Positions 45,930 through 56,199 of a stretch of DNA of 64,000 nucleotides are shown one piece after another. The DNA is from Eonycteris spelaea. Taxonomy: Eukaryota; Chordata; Mammalia; Chiroptera; Pteropodidae. Made by a program: the position numbers and the translations under genes. Under the pieces are notes generated by a model. It searched no databases, was not told where the DNA came from, and was given only the letters and a program-made list of their open reading frames with translations. The first letter of the stretch is position 1. Every line of letters begins with the position of its first letter. Location of the stretch: positions 2,294,001 through 2,358,000 of the forward strand of contig PUFA01000164.1 in assembly GCA_003508835.1 (NCBI GenBank), given 5' to 3'.

Positions 45930-46185
45930 ATCTTATTGATTCTGTTTCTTTGGAGTTCCTTGACTAATATAAGTAATAAATATAAATGTTAAGGTCAAGG
46001 GAGTCTAAAAAATTACCCTCGGTTATTAACTTAAATAAAACTTTGCCTTTATGGGCTGGCAGTCATGAAGCACTTGGGAGGGTTAGGCTGAGGTTGCAAT
46101 TTTGAGATTTGTGGTACAGACTACTCTTGGGGCAGGAAAGCTCAAGAAGATGCACACAATATGCCAAGATCTGTGAGATGACATA
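45930..46185. other. Unassigned sequence before L1
   Basis: No gene is seen. A stretch at 46055-46100 has an Alu/7SL-like word order, discussed under rejected items. Confidence 0.4.
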
Positions 46186-46189
46186 AAAG

Positions 46190-46559
46190 AAGGACTTAGG
46201 GGAAAATTCATAGTACTAAACACCTAAATTTAAAAAAGTATAAAGGTCTCAAAACAATGACCTCAGCTCTTACCTTAATAAACTAAAAAAATAAAAGATC
46301 AAATGAAATTCAAAGTAAGCATAAAAAAGAAAAAAAATAAAGATTAAAGCAGAAATTGATTAAATAGACAACAGAAAAGCAATAGGGAAAATTGATAACA
46401 TTAAAAAGCTGGTTTTTGGGAGATCAATAAAATAGATAAAACTCTAGCCACACTGATCAGGCAAAAAGAGAGAACATACAAATTAACAATATTTGAAATG
46501 AGAGAGGTGACATTACTATAGGTTCTACAGATAGTAAAAAGTTATTAGGGAAATACTAT
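46190..46559 (+). pseudogene. L1 ORF2 fragment, left part of a split copy
   Basis: The sequence follows old L1 ORF2 around the start of the reverse-transcriptase domain: ggggaaaattcatagtactaaac, aaaagctggtttttgggagatcaataaaatagataaaactctagcc, aattaacaatatttgaaatgagagaggtgacattactataggttctacagatag. Frameshifts and stops leave no usable frame. It breaks off at 46559 in the phrase 'gggaaatactat', and its natural continuation reappears at 47551 after about 1 kb of LTR-type sequence. Confidence 0.85.
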
Positions 46560-47066
46560 TGTGGTGGATAACTTTTGACATCCTTCATGATCCCCCCATC
46601 TTGGTGTTCATGAATTTGTGTAATCCTTTCCCCTTCAGTGTGAGCAGGACCTCTGACATACTTCTAACCAATGAAATGTGGTCAATGTATTTGAAGGCGG
46701 TGGGATGTACATGATTAAGTAGACGTGATTACATAAGAATATGGCGATTATCTTGCTAAAGTCTCTCAGTCTCCAGTGCTGGATTTCAAGAAGAAGGAAA
46801 AAAAAAAAAAACTGCTGTCCTATAATCACAAGGAAATGAATTCTGCCAACGACCTGGTAAAGCTTGAAAGCAAATCCTTCCTTGGCCAAGCCTCTGATGA
46901 GAACCCAGTCCTGGCCTACAGCTTAACTGAAAGCCTTGTGAAACCTAAGCAGAGGACTCATCAAAGGACCCTGACTCTTAATCCTCAGAAACTGTGAAGT
47001 TGTAAATATGTGTTTTAAGTCACTAAGTTAGTGATAATTTGTTACCTATGAAGAATAGAGTGAAGA
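46560..47066 (+). mobile_element. MaLR (MLT1-group) solo LTR inserted in L1
   Basis: Starts TGTGGTGGATAACTTTTGAC and follows the same family as the LTRs at 22.6 and 26.5 kb: cttcatgatccccccatcttgg, ccccttcagtgtgagcaggacctctgac, aaggaaatgaattctgccaacgacctgg, gagaacccagtcctggcctac, ctgactcttaatcctcagaaactgtgaag, ttttaagtcactaagttagtgataatttgttacc. A run of about 14 A near 46800 interrupts it. The two small overlapping frames here are not genes. Confidence 0.85.
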
Positions 47067-47550
47067 AATAAAAGTCACTATAGTCGAACTGCTAAATTGC
47101 TAAAATCAAGTAGGTTGTGTAAGGAACAATTTATTTTTGTTTTAACTAGCCTGGGAACTTAAACTTTTGAACTTTCTAGTCCTACATCAATGCCTGGCTG
47201 TACGTCATTTCACTGTGTGTCAATACTGGGTATACACCATATCTCAGATAACCCTTGATTACCTCCTGAAGGATTAACAATATCAGACCACCTGACATGA
47301 CCAGACCTCCTGGCACTCATTCTCTGTACACCTGGTATCGACTGATAACCGTCCTGGACCAATCCTAGGGCTAAGAATGCATTTTTTACTATAAGAACTC
47401 TTAACTTTTCTTTTTTTTTTTGAAACTTCTGGGTTTTTGCCTTGCTGTGCTTCCAGTTGCAAACTCTAAGACTTTTGAATGAATCATTATCTTTTATTTC
47501 TAAAAAGCCTCCAGATCCTTTTGAGTTTGTTCAACATAAATAATATATAT
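47067..47550 (+). mobile_element. Second inserted sequence, probably an LTR
   Basis: This 480-base block fills the rest of the gap in the L1. Features such as gaccaatcctagggctaagaatgc, an 'actataagaactctt' TATA-like stretch, a T run, cttgctgtgcttccagttgcaaactctaag and a final CAACA are LTR-like in layout. I cannot name the family. It may be a separate insertion next to the MaLR LTR or part of the same event. Confidence 0.35.
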
Positions 47551-47835
47551 ATGAATAAACTTATGCTCACAAATTCGGTAATTAGAAAAAATGAATAACT
47601 TCCTTGAAAAATACAACTTACCAAACCTCACCTTAAAAAATAGATAACACATGGAATTGCAAAGAATATTCTAGGATGAATCTGTGAGCTTAGCAGATAT
47701 CAAGGATATATGATCAATATACAAAGAAACCATTGTATTTCTATATACTAGCAATCAATAATCAGGAACTGACATTCTTAAAATATATTTTATAATGTCA
47801 TAAAAATATTAAATATTTAGGGTAGGTTATTAACA
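47551..47835 (+). pseudogene. L1 ORF2 fragment, right part of the split copy
   Basis: ATGAATAAACTTATGCTCAC then aaattcggtaattagaaaaaatgaataacttccttgaaaaatacaacttaccaaacc is the direct L1 ORF2 continuation of the text ending at 46559. A deletion then joins to the 'gatcaatatacaaagaaaccattgtatttctatatactagcaat' region several hundred bases further along ORF2. Confidence 0.85.
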
Positions 47836-47839
47836 AAAA

Positions 47840-48175
47840 ATATTAGGTGTCTTTCTAGACTAATATAATCTTCTAGTGTAACATTAGTGGCCATCAGATG
47901 TTTATCTGCCAGCCTTCTTAGGCTCTTTAAAATTGTTTTGCATATGTATAAACTTGATCATGTATTTATTTTGCACAACTGTCAGAAACAACCAATTTGT
48001 CTTTGATAAGTTCGAACTCTTTTCAACAGTATAGTAGTTTTAACCTCTAGGCCTTTGAGATCAGTTTACTTTATTTTAAATCCGCCTGACAGTTAATAGT
48101 TGTATAACTTTTTATACAAAAAAAATTCTAATACTTTTACTCAATTTCCTGATTTATAAAATTATGATTAAAATA
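47840..48175. other. Unassigned AT-rich non-coding sequence
   Basis: No gene or named repeat. Confidence 0.5.
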
Positions 48176-48177
48176 CT

Positions 48178-48395
48178 TATGGCTCTGGTGTCAGATGCCT
48201 GTGTTTTTTAATCATTTGACACTTTTTTTTATATGATTTTGGGCATGCTAAATAATATTTCCATTCTTCAGTATTACTCATCTGTGAAATTTAATAATAA
48301 TACTCTAAAGTGGATATAAAGATTATGACATAAAGATTAAAATGATTTATATTAGTACTGGGCATCATAAACTTAGCTTTTTACATCTATAATGG
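48178..48395 (+). repeat. MIR SINE, plus orientation
   Basis: ATGGCTCTGGTGTCAGATGC, ctgtgttttttaatcatttgacac, gattttgggcatgctaaataatatttcc, ttcttcagtattactcatctgtgaaatttaataataatac and tagtactgggcatcataaac follow the MIR consensus from start to end. Confidence 0.75.
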
Positions 48396-48399
48396 TTGG

Positions 48400-48880
48400 T
48401 CCAGGCTCAACATATGACTCACAGTGTTGATGGGTAGCACTCTTTTTCCTATTATCTGCAATTAGAAAAACTTTTAATTCAAAACTCAATAAAAAAAACA
48501 TACACTTTGTTAAAATGTTTAGATTTTTATAGGCAGTCATTTAATCAAAAGTAAGACTTTATAATATTATAAAACTGAGTAAAGTCTTGATAGAATAATA
48601 TATGAATATTAGTATGACTCTGAAATATGAGATACCCGAGACTATTAGTTTTTCAAAACAATTAGCAACAGATTTTTTTTAAAATAAAATCTTACTTGTA
48701 AGATCAAAAAAAATCTATGTATTTATGTATTAAGCATATAAAGCAAATAAAAGAGAAGCTCCTTAGTTGAGACATTAACAGGGCTACATTTAATGGGTTG
48801 ATGATGTGCCAGGTGCAACTCTAAAATTGCAGTAACCCCTATGGCAGCCTGGGGTTCTCCTTTAGAATTATGAAGTGCAA
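48400..48880. other. Unassigned AT-rich non-coding sequence
   Basis: A short 'gatgatgtgccaggtgcaac' phrase near 48800 may be a minus-oriented MIR or L2 end. No gene. Confidence 0.45.
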
Positions 48881-48884
48881 TGAA

Positions 48885-48990
48885 AACTCCTTTGGAATTG
48901 TAAGCCACGCAAGGCAGGAACTTATGATGTATATTTTAACCAATATGTATACAGTATTGGGCACTTGATGAGCATTGACTAAATATTGTT
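48885..48990 (+). repeat. L2 3' end, plus orientation
   Basis: CTTTGGAATTGTAAGCCACG, caaggcaggaacttatgatg, tatacagtattgggcacttgatgagcattgactaaatattgttgg matches the L2 terminus ('tagaatgtaagctccatgagggcagggactt ... gtgcctggcacatagtaggcgctcaataaatatttgttg'). Confidence 0.7.
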
Positions 48991-48994
48991 GGGA

Positions 48995-50480
48995 TTTGGT
49001 GGCACTGAAGAATCTAAAGAAATCTGAGAGTAACTGCACACTAGTAAATAGATGTTGTTCATGTCCAAACACCTCTTTTTGAGGTAAAACCAGTTTTTTA
49101 AAGTCCCAGGCAATGAGGTTTGGAATAAATCTAGGTCAAAATCTGAGTTCAACCTATCTTGTCTGGGGATATAGAAGCAGGACTGGGCCACTTCCTGAAT
49201 TTTAAATTGTGCTAGAGTTGTCTTGAGTATTTTTCATGACACACAACTACAGTTTCTCTCTAAAGGGCTTATGGGCTCCAGAACGACTCAGGGACCTCTT
49301 CCTGTAATTTACTAGAAATTTGACCGCTTTCCAAGGAATAATAATGACTGTCCAAAGATCACCAGCGTTTTCTGGTCAAAGTCAATGTTCATGATTTGGA
49401 TTTTCCCACGCACCAGGAATTATGGTGTGAGCTAACATTTCACAGGACTCTCCAATTGTTTTCAGTTTTCAGCTTCGGTTAAACATTAAGATAGAGTGAG
49501 GAGGAAATAGGCAAGGGATCGGAGATAAGGAATACTAGGACAAAGCTTGGCTTGTGCATTATCTCCTTCCTAAATGCCACATCTCCATTACTGAATTTCA
49601 AGATCTATTCTTGAAGAAGACGTCTTTGATCTATAGTTCTATTACACTGCTCATTTACTAATGGTTCTGATAATGATTTTTTTATTGTGCCTTTATGTTC
49701 AATACCGTGCTAAAACAGTTATCAAGCATTATTAAATGTGTGAATATTCATAAATATTTGGCAATTAAAAACTCTAAAACAAAATATTTTATGTAGTAAC
49801 ACAGGTAAGGTAAGCAAACAGAATAAGAATAAAGTGAGGTTTTTTTATTACCTAATATTAAAGCCAAAGAGAAAACTAAAATGATTTTTAGGACTTTTTT
49901 TTAGAGACATGAAATAAAGACAAATTAAAAGGAAGAGATATTGATTTAGACAGTCATTTTCTGGCTTAAGTCAATGGAATAAGAATAGAAAAATTTAGAG
50001 GACATTATAATTACAAAGCATATAAAATTTCCAAAAAAAATAAAGACAGTTTCTAAATTAAAATATCAGCATTGAATACCCAAACTAATAAAATACAAAG
50101 CACCTTATATCACAAAGGTTACTCATTAGCATGGATATCTGCATGATTAATAATCTTTAATTTTTGGCATCTAATCTAAGAGACCTTTACAAATGATCTT
50201 AGGCCTTTGTGAAATGAGCTTTAAATGCAGTTTTTGCATCTCAACAAGGGAACAGATAATCAAGAACAGCTACATATTTTTTCCCAGTTTATAAAATCTT
50301 TCTTCTAAGAAAACATGGATGGCATAATAATTAGTTGGGAAAAAAGATTAGTCAGCATTTGTTATATAAATGATTGTTTCTCCTAACATCTAATTTTACT
50401 CCTTTCTTACTTAACTAGATTTATTTGTGACAAATGACATTATTACTTTATGAATAGCATGAGCCAGCTCTGTTTTAATT
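48995..50480. other. Unassigned non-coding sequence
   Basis: About 1.5 kb with no gene. 49200-49480 is more balanced in composition and holds three CpG sites but no recognisable element. Confidence 0.45.
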
Positions 50481-50484
50481 AAGT

Positions 50485-50640
50485 GGATCATTGGACTAGA
50501 AATAGAGATTTCTGGGCCCTATTTCTAGCTCTGAGTAGTTCTATGACCTTAGACAACCTTCTCAGCAGGAACGTCAAATCTTCCTACAAAACTAAAATGT
50601 CATTTTCCATCTATAGGATATATTGCATAAGAATTGTTAA
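50485..50640 (+). repeat. MIR-like SINE fragment, plus orientation
   Basis: Ctatttctagctctgagtagttctatgaccttagacaaccttctcagcagg resembles the MIR core 'cccggctctgctacttactagctgtgtgaccttgggcaagtcacttaacctctctg'. Confidence 0.55.
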
Positions 50641-50954
50641 ATGCTTATTCTTCTTTATACAAATAATATGAGTTCCTTCAAATAAAAGTAAATGTCATAA
50701 AATTATTTCTACATTGATCTCATATTTAATAACCTATAAAGATTTCACTTTAATAAGTCACAAACAGAAGAATAGAGTTTTGATTATCCTTTAAAGTTAG
50801 TAATTCTTATAAAAAATATAGTAGTTTTCACAGGTGTATATACTTTACTTATATGGCTAGATGACCGTGATAATCTGGAATATCAAAGACGAGAGGATTC
50901 ACCAGTCTTGGTGGCTATCAGTAATAGAAGAGAAAGCTGAGAAGAGCAGGCGAT

Positions 50955-51130
50955 GGAGTCACAAATACTGCACCGCCTCTACCAGCACTTCTTCACAATC
51001 ATGGTCAAATCACACATCTCCAGCCCCAGGAAATGAAGACAATAATCCTATCTCAGTTTTGTTTTGTTTTAAGAGCGTTAAATGAGTTAATGGTTATAAA
51101 CTGGCACAGGACCTGATGGACAGGAGGTGC
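50955..51130 (+). repeat. MIR SINE, plus orientation
   Basis: Tggagtcacaaatactgcacc, accagcacttcttcacaatcatggtcaaatcacacatctccagccccag, aatgaagacaataatcctatctcag, agcgttaaatgagttaatggttataaactggcacaggacctgatggacaggaggtgctcaaaaatg follow MIR to its 3' end. Confidence 0.75.
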
Positions 51131-51134
51131 TCAA

Positions 51135-51595
51135 AAATGTCAAGTTTTCTATTCTTTCAAGAAACCCTAGGAGATCCGTGATCCTTTTGCTTTAACATGT
51201 ATCTTTAAAATATCTTCCCATTTCTTGAGATAGCTAGAGTGATTCCCTATACCTAGACATCAAAAGGGCTTTCCTGACATTAGATATCTTTAGCATACTA
51301 TATTCTATCCTCTCTCAAGTCACTCAGTCCTGCTTTCTACCTCTCCTTACTCCTTTTGGGCTGCCACTAATAAATGAAATTTAAAATTCTTTGATTGGCC
51401 AAATATGGTTTAAAATGAATTGAGTCCGCTCATAAATATAATGGTTTCAGTATTTTGTACCCACAAACTATGAAATGAATATATTTTAAAGGAAAATTGA
51501 ATTCGCAGAAAGATAAAATGCACTGCCCTTATCAGAACATGTATCGAACAACATGAAAAGAATTACCAAGTGACAGCTAGTACCAACTGACTTAC
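51135..51595. other. Unassigned non-coding sequence
   Basis: No gene or named repeat. Confidence 0.5.
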
Positions 51596-51599
51596 AGTC

Positions 51600-52150
51600 T
51601 CCTGGCTCCAAAACAGCCTCAATATTCTTCATTATGATGCTGAAACAGAGCACATTTCTGCTTTTTCAGCTGACTCTTAGAGGCTCTAGGGAGAGACTAC
51701 AAAGCCAGAGGAAGAAGAGACTTGCTTCTTCCTGTTTCTCATTCCTATGAACCACACCTCTTTAATGCTACTTCACTTTGGTGGCAGCATTTCCTTCCCA
51801 CGGCTGCAGCCAAATCTGTTTTGCAGTTTTTCCAACATTCACAGAACCAGCCTCATCATACCCACACCCCTCCCTGAGCAGCACCTCCTTTGAAGTCTGG
51901 ATTTCAGATTGGCAGAAACTCTCCTCTAAGTTTCTAAATTATGATAATTCCAATAGCTTCTCTTCCTCTCTCAATCCTGAGTGGTCACTGTTTCCCATAG
52001 TTGCTATCCCCCTAATGACAAGAATTCACTTTTCGTTCTTCACTTAACCTGGTTAGCAAACTTATACTTAGTTAATAATTTTTCAGGTTCTCTCTGTTTA
52101 AATAGCAGGTATGATTTCTGTCCTCTCTGGATCTTGACTAATATAAAAGT
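51600..52150 (+). repeat. Possible LTR-type repeat, plus orientation
   Basis: Its end, ttcaggttctctctgtttaaatagcaggtatgatttctgtcctctctggatcttgactaatata, recalls a common LTR-type 3' end ('gaattctctctgtt ... tggtttctgtttcctgactggaccctgactgatac'). The body is pyrimidine-rich with an 89-codon frame (51778-52047) that has no motif. The end resembles the repeat at 59.7-60.1 kb. Confidence 0.4.
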
Positions 52151-52154
52151 TAAC

Positions 52155-52495
52155 ACATATAAAGTGATATTATATAAACTGGGTAAACAGATTTTTTTAA
52201 AATAAAGCTCCTTGTAAAAATGAGGCAGGGAAAAGGGTAAGGTAAATGTGTAGCTATCGGAATTTGCTAGACAGAAAGAGGAGAAAAAATGATGAAGAAA
52301 AGAAAGAAAGAGTTAATATTTCTTCCTACAAAGTAAAAAGACATGAAACCATTCATGGTAGATACAGTAACAGAAGTGTAAGTATAATTTGACGTTGCAT
52401 AGGTAGATGACATGTGGAAGGATTAGGATTAATGACATCACAACAAAATTAAGAGAAAAGAGGAAAGGACAGTGTGAACAAATTAAATTATTTTA
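52155..52495. other. Unassigned AT-rich non-coding sequence
   Basis: Purine-rich, no gene and no named repeat. Confidence 0.5.
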
Positions 52496-52499
52496 TAGC

Positions 52500-52715
52500 A
52501 CAGCAGGATGATGCTTAGAGATGATAAACTCAAAATAATAGATTATTTAACTATATGGAAGTGAGCCTCCAAAATAATTAGAAACAAATGATTAAAGTGT
52601 TTATCTCTGAGGAACAAAACTGGAGATGTGCAGGAGTGGACTGGTTGTTTTTCCCATAAGTCTTTCCATTTAATTTTTAATATTTTATTAATTTACTTGT
52701 TTAAATTTAAATTTA
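52500..52715 (+). repeat. Old L1-type 3' end, plus orientation (probable)
   Basis: Tgattaaagtgtttatctctgaggaacaaaactggagatgtgcagg then tggttgtttttcccataagtctttccatttaatttttaatattttatt resembles the late part of old L1 3' ends ('ggttatctctgggtggtgggattatgggtgatttttattttctt'). It ends in A/T-rich sequence exactly where a different L1 begins. Confidence 0.5.
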
Positions 52716-52724
52716 AAAAATGCA

Positions 52725-54060
52725 AGGAAAGTGACTCTCACTTCTGGGATGATGGAGTGAACTACTTTTCCCTATTCCTTTCACTAATTACAATTAAACA
52801 CCCTGAACATTATATATAAACAAACAATAAGAAAGTTCTGGAAGGTGGAGAGAAGAAGGCAGGCTGGCTAGGAAACTCGGGACCCAAGGAACAACCCACT
52901 GATGAGATCCCTGGATTTTCTTTTATATTCCTGAGGTAGAAGTGAAGAAGCCAGCAATTGGGAAGACCAATGACCAAAGACTAAAAAAGCCCCCCAAAAG
53001 GCTGCACTTTCTCACCAAGGAGGGGGAAGGAGAATCTAGCAAGACAAAGAAAACTTGTAGACAATAGCTGTTCTACTTCAGCCAAACACCACAACAAAAT
53101 GCTGGGCCCTACCCCCACCTATGCCAGCAAAAGAAACCGAACTTCCATACTTACAGTGTCCGTAGACAACATGGGGAGCCTGAACTTCCACCCCAGCCCA
53201 AGATTAGTGAAGAGCCCTTCCCTTTCCCCACTGGGGCAGTACCAGAAGAGACCTAGCAAAGAGTCAAGACTTTTACCATCCAGAGTTAATGAAGCCACCC
53301 CCAACCCCATGGTGTCAGGAGAGGCTACCAGAAGCACAGGAGCAAGTCACTGAGGATTCTGGCTCCAGGCCATAATCCTATGTGAGATTTTCCAGACCCA
53401 GTCATAGGCGATTATAAATGCTTCACCTGGCAGGCCTCAGCAGAAAAAGCTGCCTGGCCCTCACCAGAGTTGGTACACAGCCAATGCACTGCAGACTCTG
53501 AAGGGAGTTACAGTCAAGGACTCAGGCCCACCTAGCTGGTCTTGTTTCTAAGCATATCTGATCTCTAGCCCAGGATCTTCCACCTGGAAGTTCCCTTAAC
53601 TGGAGAAACATGAAGATAGTATTCTCCACTCTGACTCAGCACTAATACTTTGCTACTCCTAGTCCTTCCCCCCATCCAGTTTCCCTGACCCTTGAGCTCA
53701 TAAAGTGGCAGTAGCCCTTTGTTCAGGGCTTCCTCAACAGAGAGATGATACCCAGACCCTCACATCTGTGTTGATCTATCTGACACTCAACTGGTGTCCC
53801 ATTCCATGGGCCAAAACAGAGAAGAGGGGAGCCATCCCTCTCTCCAGTTCAGCCTCTCATTTATACTATCACAGGAAGTAATTAAAGCCTTGACTGTAAC
53901 TTTTATTTTGCCTTGTTGCTTAAATGGCCTACACCTGGCAACTCAGCTTTTGCCAGCTTAGCCAGCACTCCCTCAGTGAGGGAGCTCTCATTGAAGGCCA
54001 AGGCAGGAACTAGAATGTCATGCCCCCTTCCCCTGCTGTGGTGGAATCAGAGAAGCCAGC
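52725..54060 (+). promoter_or_regulatory. Relic L1 5' UTR (former internal promoter)
   Basis: This stretch is richer in G and C than its flanks. It follows old-L1 5' UTR text in order: gaaggtggagagaagaaggcagg, aaactcgggacccaaggaac, gccctacccccacctatgcc, agccctt...ccactggggcagtac, gagtcaagacttttaccatcc, atgaagccacccccaacccc. The 84- and 72-codon frames on opposite strands at 53.1-53.35 kb are accidents of this composition. Any present promoter activity is unknown. Confidence 0.7.
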
Positions 54061-54193
54061 TAGAACAGAAGGTTTAAATGAGGTCTAGAATTTCATAATG
54101 TAACACTCAAAACGGTAAGTTTTGCACATATAATATAATAACTAGAGCAACCACTCAAAACTCTATACAAAGAGATATACTCAAAAATACTAT

Positions 54194-54416
54194 CAGCGGT
54201 CCTCAACCTTTTTGGCACCAGGGACAGGTGCTCGTATGAGAATCTAATGTCTAACGACCTGAGGTGGAGCTGAGGCAGTGATGCTAGCACTGGGGAGCAG
54301 CTGAAAATACAGATGAAGTTTCGCTAGCTTGCCTGCCGCTCACCTCCTACTGTGAAGCCCAGTTCCTACAGGCCAAAGACCAGTACCGGTCCACAGCTTG
54401 GGAGTTTGGACTCCTG
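54194..54416 (+). mobile_element. Non-autonomous hAT DNA transposon inserted in the L1
   Basis: The left end CAGCGGTCCTCAACCTTTTT and the right end GGGAGTTTGGACTCCTG are inverted repeats (CAGNGGTCCCCAACC type). The body reads ctcgtatgagaatctaatg, gaggtggagctgaggcagtgatgc, ctggggagcagctgaaaatacagatgaagtttcgctagctt, gcctgccgctcacctcctactgtgaagcccagttcctac and gaccagtaccggtccaca, which is a well-known mammalian hAT family. L1 text is continuous across it (…caaaaatactat | gtatagataaataaaaatag…). I could not confirm a clean eight-base target duplication. Confidence 0.85.
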
Positions 54417-54506
54417 GTATAGATAAATAAAAATAGAATTCTAAAAATTGTTCAAGTGATCTCCAAGAAGGCAGGGGAAAAAATAGAGGAAAAAAAGGAG
54501 AATACA

Positions 54507-54577
54507 TACATACATACATACATACGTACATACACAAATAGATGATTGATAGATAGATAGATAGATAGATAGATAGA
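54507..54577 (+). repeat. (CATA)n then (GATA)n microsatellite inside L1
   Basis: About seven CATA/CGTA units, a short spacer, then eight GATA units, ending just before 'gaatggcgagtttgaaccc' of the L1. It is longer than the simple sequence in that part of related L1 copies, so it expanded after insertion. Confidence 0.95.
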
Positions 54578-54579
54578 GA

Positions 54580-56090
54580 ATGGCGAGTTTGAACCCTAAC
54601 ATATCAATAATCGTATTAATATAATTGGTCTAAATACACCAATTAAAAGACAGATTGGCAGAGTAGATTAAGAAAACATCACCCAATTATATGCTATCTA
54701 CAAGAAATTCACTTCAAATAGTTTGAAAACAAAAGGACAGAAAAAGGGTATACCATGCAAGCATTAATCAAAAGAAGCAAGAGTGGCTAAACTAATATCA
54801 GAGTAGAATTCAGAAGAAAGAAAATAATCAGACAAAGAGAGGTACATTAGATAATGACAAAAGGGTAATCCACCACTTACTATGTGAGTAAACCAAACAA
54901 CAGAGCTGCAAAATATATGAAGCAAAAACTGAGAACTGAAAAGAAAATAGACGAATTTACAATTATAGTCGGAGACCTCAATACCTCTCTTTCAACAGTT
55001 AATAGAACAACTAGACAGAAAATCAGCAAGGATATTATAAAGAACACTACTATCAAAAGGATCTATCTAAATGACATTTATAGAACACTCTACCCAAGAA
55101 CAGGAGAACAACTTTCTTTTCCAGTGCCCATGAAACCTATATCAAGATAGACCATATCTTGAGTCATAAAACAAATCCTTACATATTTAAAAGAATTGAA
55201 ATTATACTTAGCATGGTTCTCCAACCACAATGTAATCACACTAAAATTTAGTAACTAATTGATAATAGAAAAATCTCCATGCATTTGGAAACTGAGCAAT
55301 ATATGCTTCTAAGTAATACATGGGTGAAAAACTCTCAAAAAAAAACTTTAAATGCTTTGAATAGACTAAAAATGAACAGATAATATATCAAAAATGTATA
55401 ATGGTACACAGTTAAATCTGTGCTGAGCTGAAAATGCATAGCACAAAACACATGTATTAGAAAAAAGAAAAAGTCTCAAATCAATCATTGAAGTTCTTAC
55501 CTCAAAAACCTAAAAAAAGGGAGCCAAATGAACCTAAAAGAAACAGAAGGAAGTCAATAACAGAAACAAAAGTATATATTAATGAAACTGAAAAGAGAAA
55601 ATCAATGAAACAAAGAGCTAGTTCTTTGAAAATCTGAATAAAATTAACAAATCTCTAGCAAGACTGACCAAAAAAAAAAAAAAAAAAAAAAGAGAGATGA
55701 CATAAATTATCAATATCAGGATGAAATTGGAAATATAACTATAGGCCCTGCAAACATCAGAAGGATAATAGGAATTACTATCAACAACTCTACAGACACA
55801 TAAATTTGAAAACATGAATTGTGCTGTCCTTAAAAAAAAAAAAAAGGAAAAACCACACTACCATAACTCACCTAATATGAAATGGATCCATAAGGATATA
55901 AATATTCTTATAACTATTAAAGAAATTTATTCTGTAATTTTAAAACTCTCAAAAAAGAAATTTCCAGGTCAGGTGGCTTCACTGAAGAATTCTACCAAAT
56001 ATGTAAAGAAGAATCAACACTTATTTCAAGCTATCTCCTCCAGAAAGTAGAGGAGCAAGGAATACTTCCCAGTTTATTCAATAAAGCTGG
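54580..56090 (+). pseudogene. Relic L1 ORF2 (endonuclease and start of reverse transcriptase)
   Basis: ORF2 of L1 encodes an apurinic/apyrimidinic-type endonuclease followed by reverse transcriptase. Here the nucleotide order of the endonuclease is clear (catatcaataatcgtattaa, tatgctatctacaagaaattcactt, ggtataccatgcaagcattaatcaaaag, cagagctgcaaaatatatgaagc). An 88-codon open piece at 54884-55150 still contains the GDLNTSLS motif, matching the D-x-N catalytic block of L1 endonuclease. Further on, agctagttctttgaaaatctgaataaaattaacaaatctctagc and tcaggtggcttcactgaagaattctaccaaatatg come from the reverse-transcriptase start. Stops and frameshifts occur throughout. An A-run of about 22 bases at 55670-55691 and a 13-base A-run near 55831 expanded from the A-rich ORF2 text. 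Confidence 0.85.
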
Positions 56091-56199
56091 TATTACACAC
56101 ATAATACAATACACACACATACAAAAAAAAAAAAAAGAAAGCTCTAAACCAATATTTGGAGACCACATATCCAACAAAGAACTAGTATGTAAAATATAA

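Noticed and set aside
46050..46110. Alu/7SL-like word order (agcacttgggagg...ggctgagg)
   Set aside because: Only two short words match and the flanking text fails to follow Alu, FLAM or 7SL. It is too weak to call, although a very old 7SL-derived piece is not excluded.
53099..53353. Overlapping open frames of 84 and 72 codons on opposite strands
   Set aside because: Both lie in relic L1 5' UTR, whose GC-richer text has fewer stop codons.
54884..55150. 88-codon open frame as an independent gene
   Set aside because: It is a surviving piece of L1 ORF2 endonuclease and is annotated as such.
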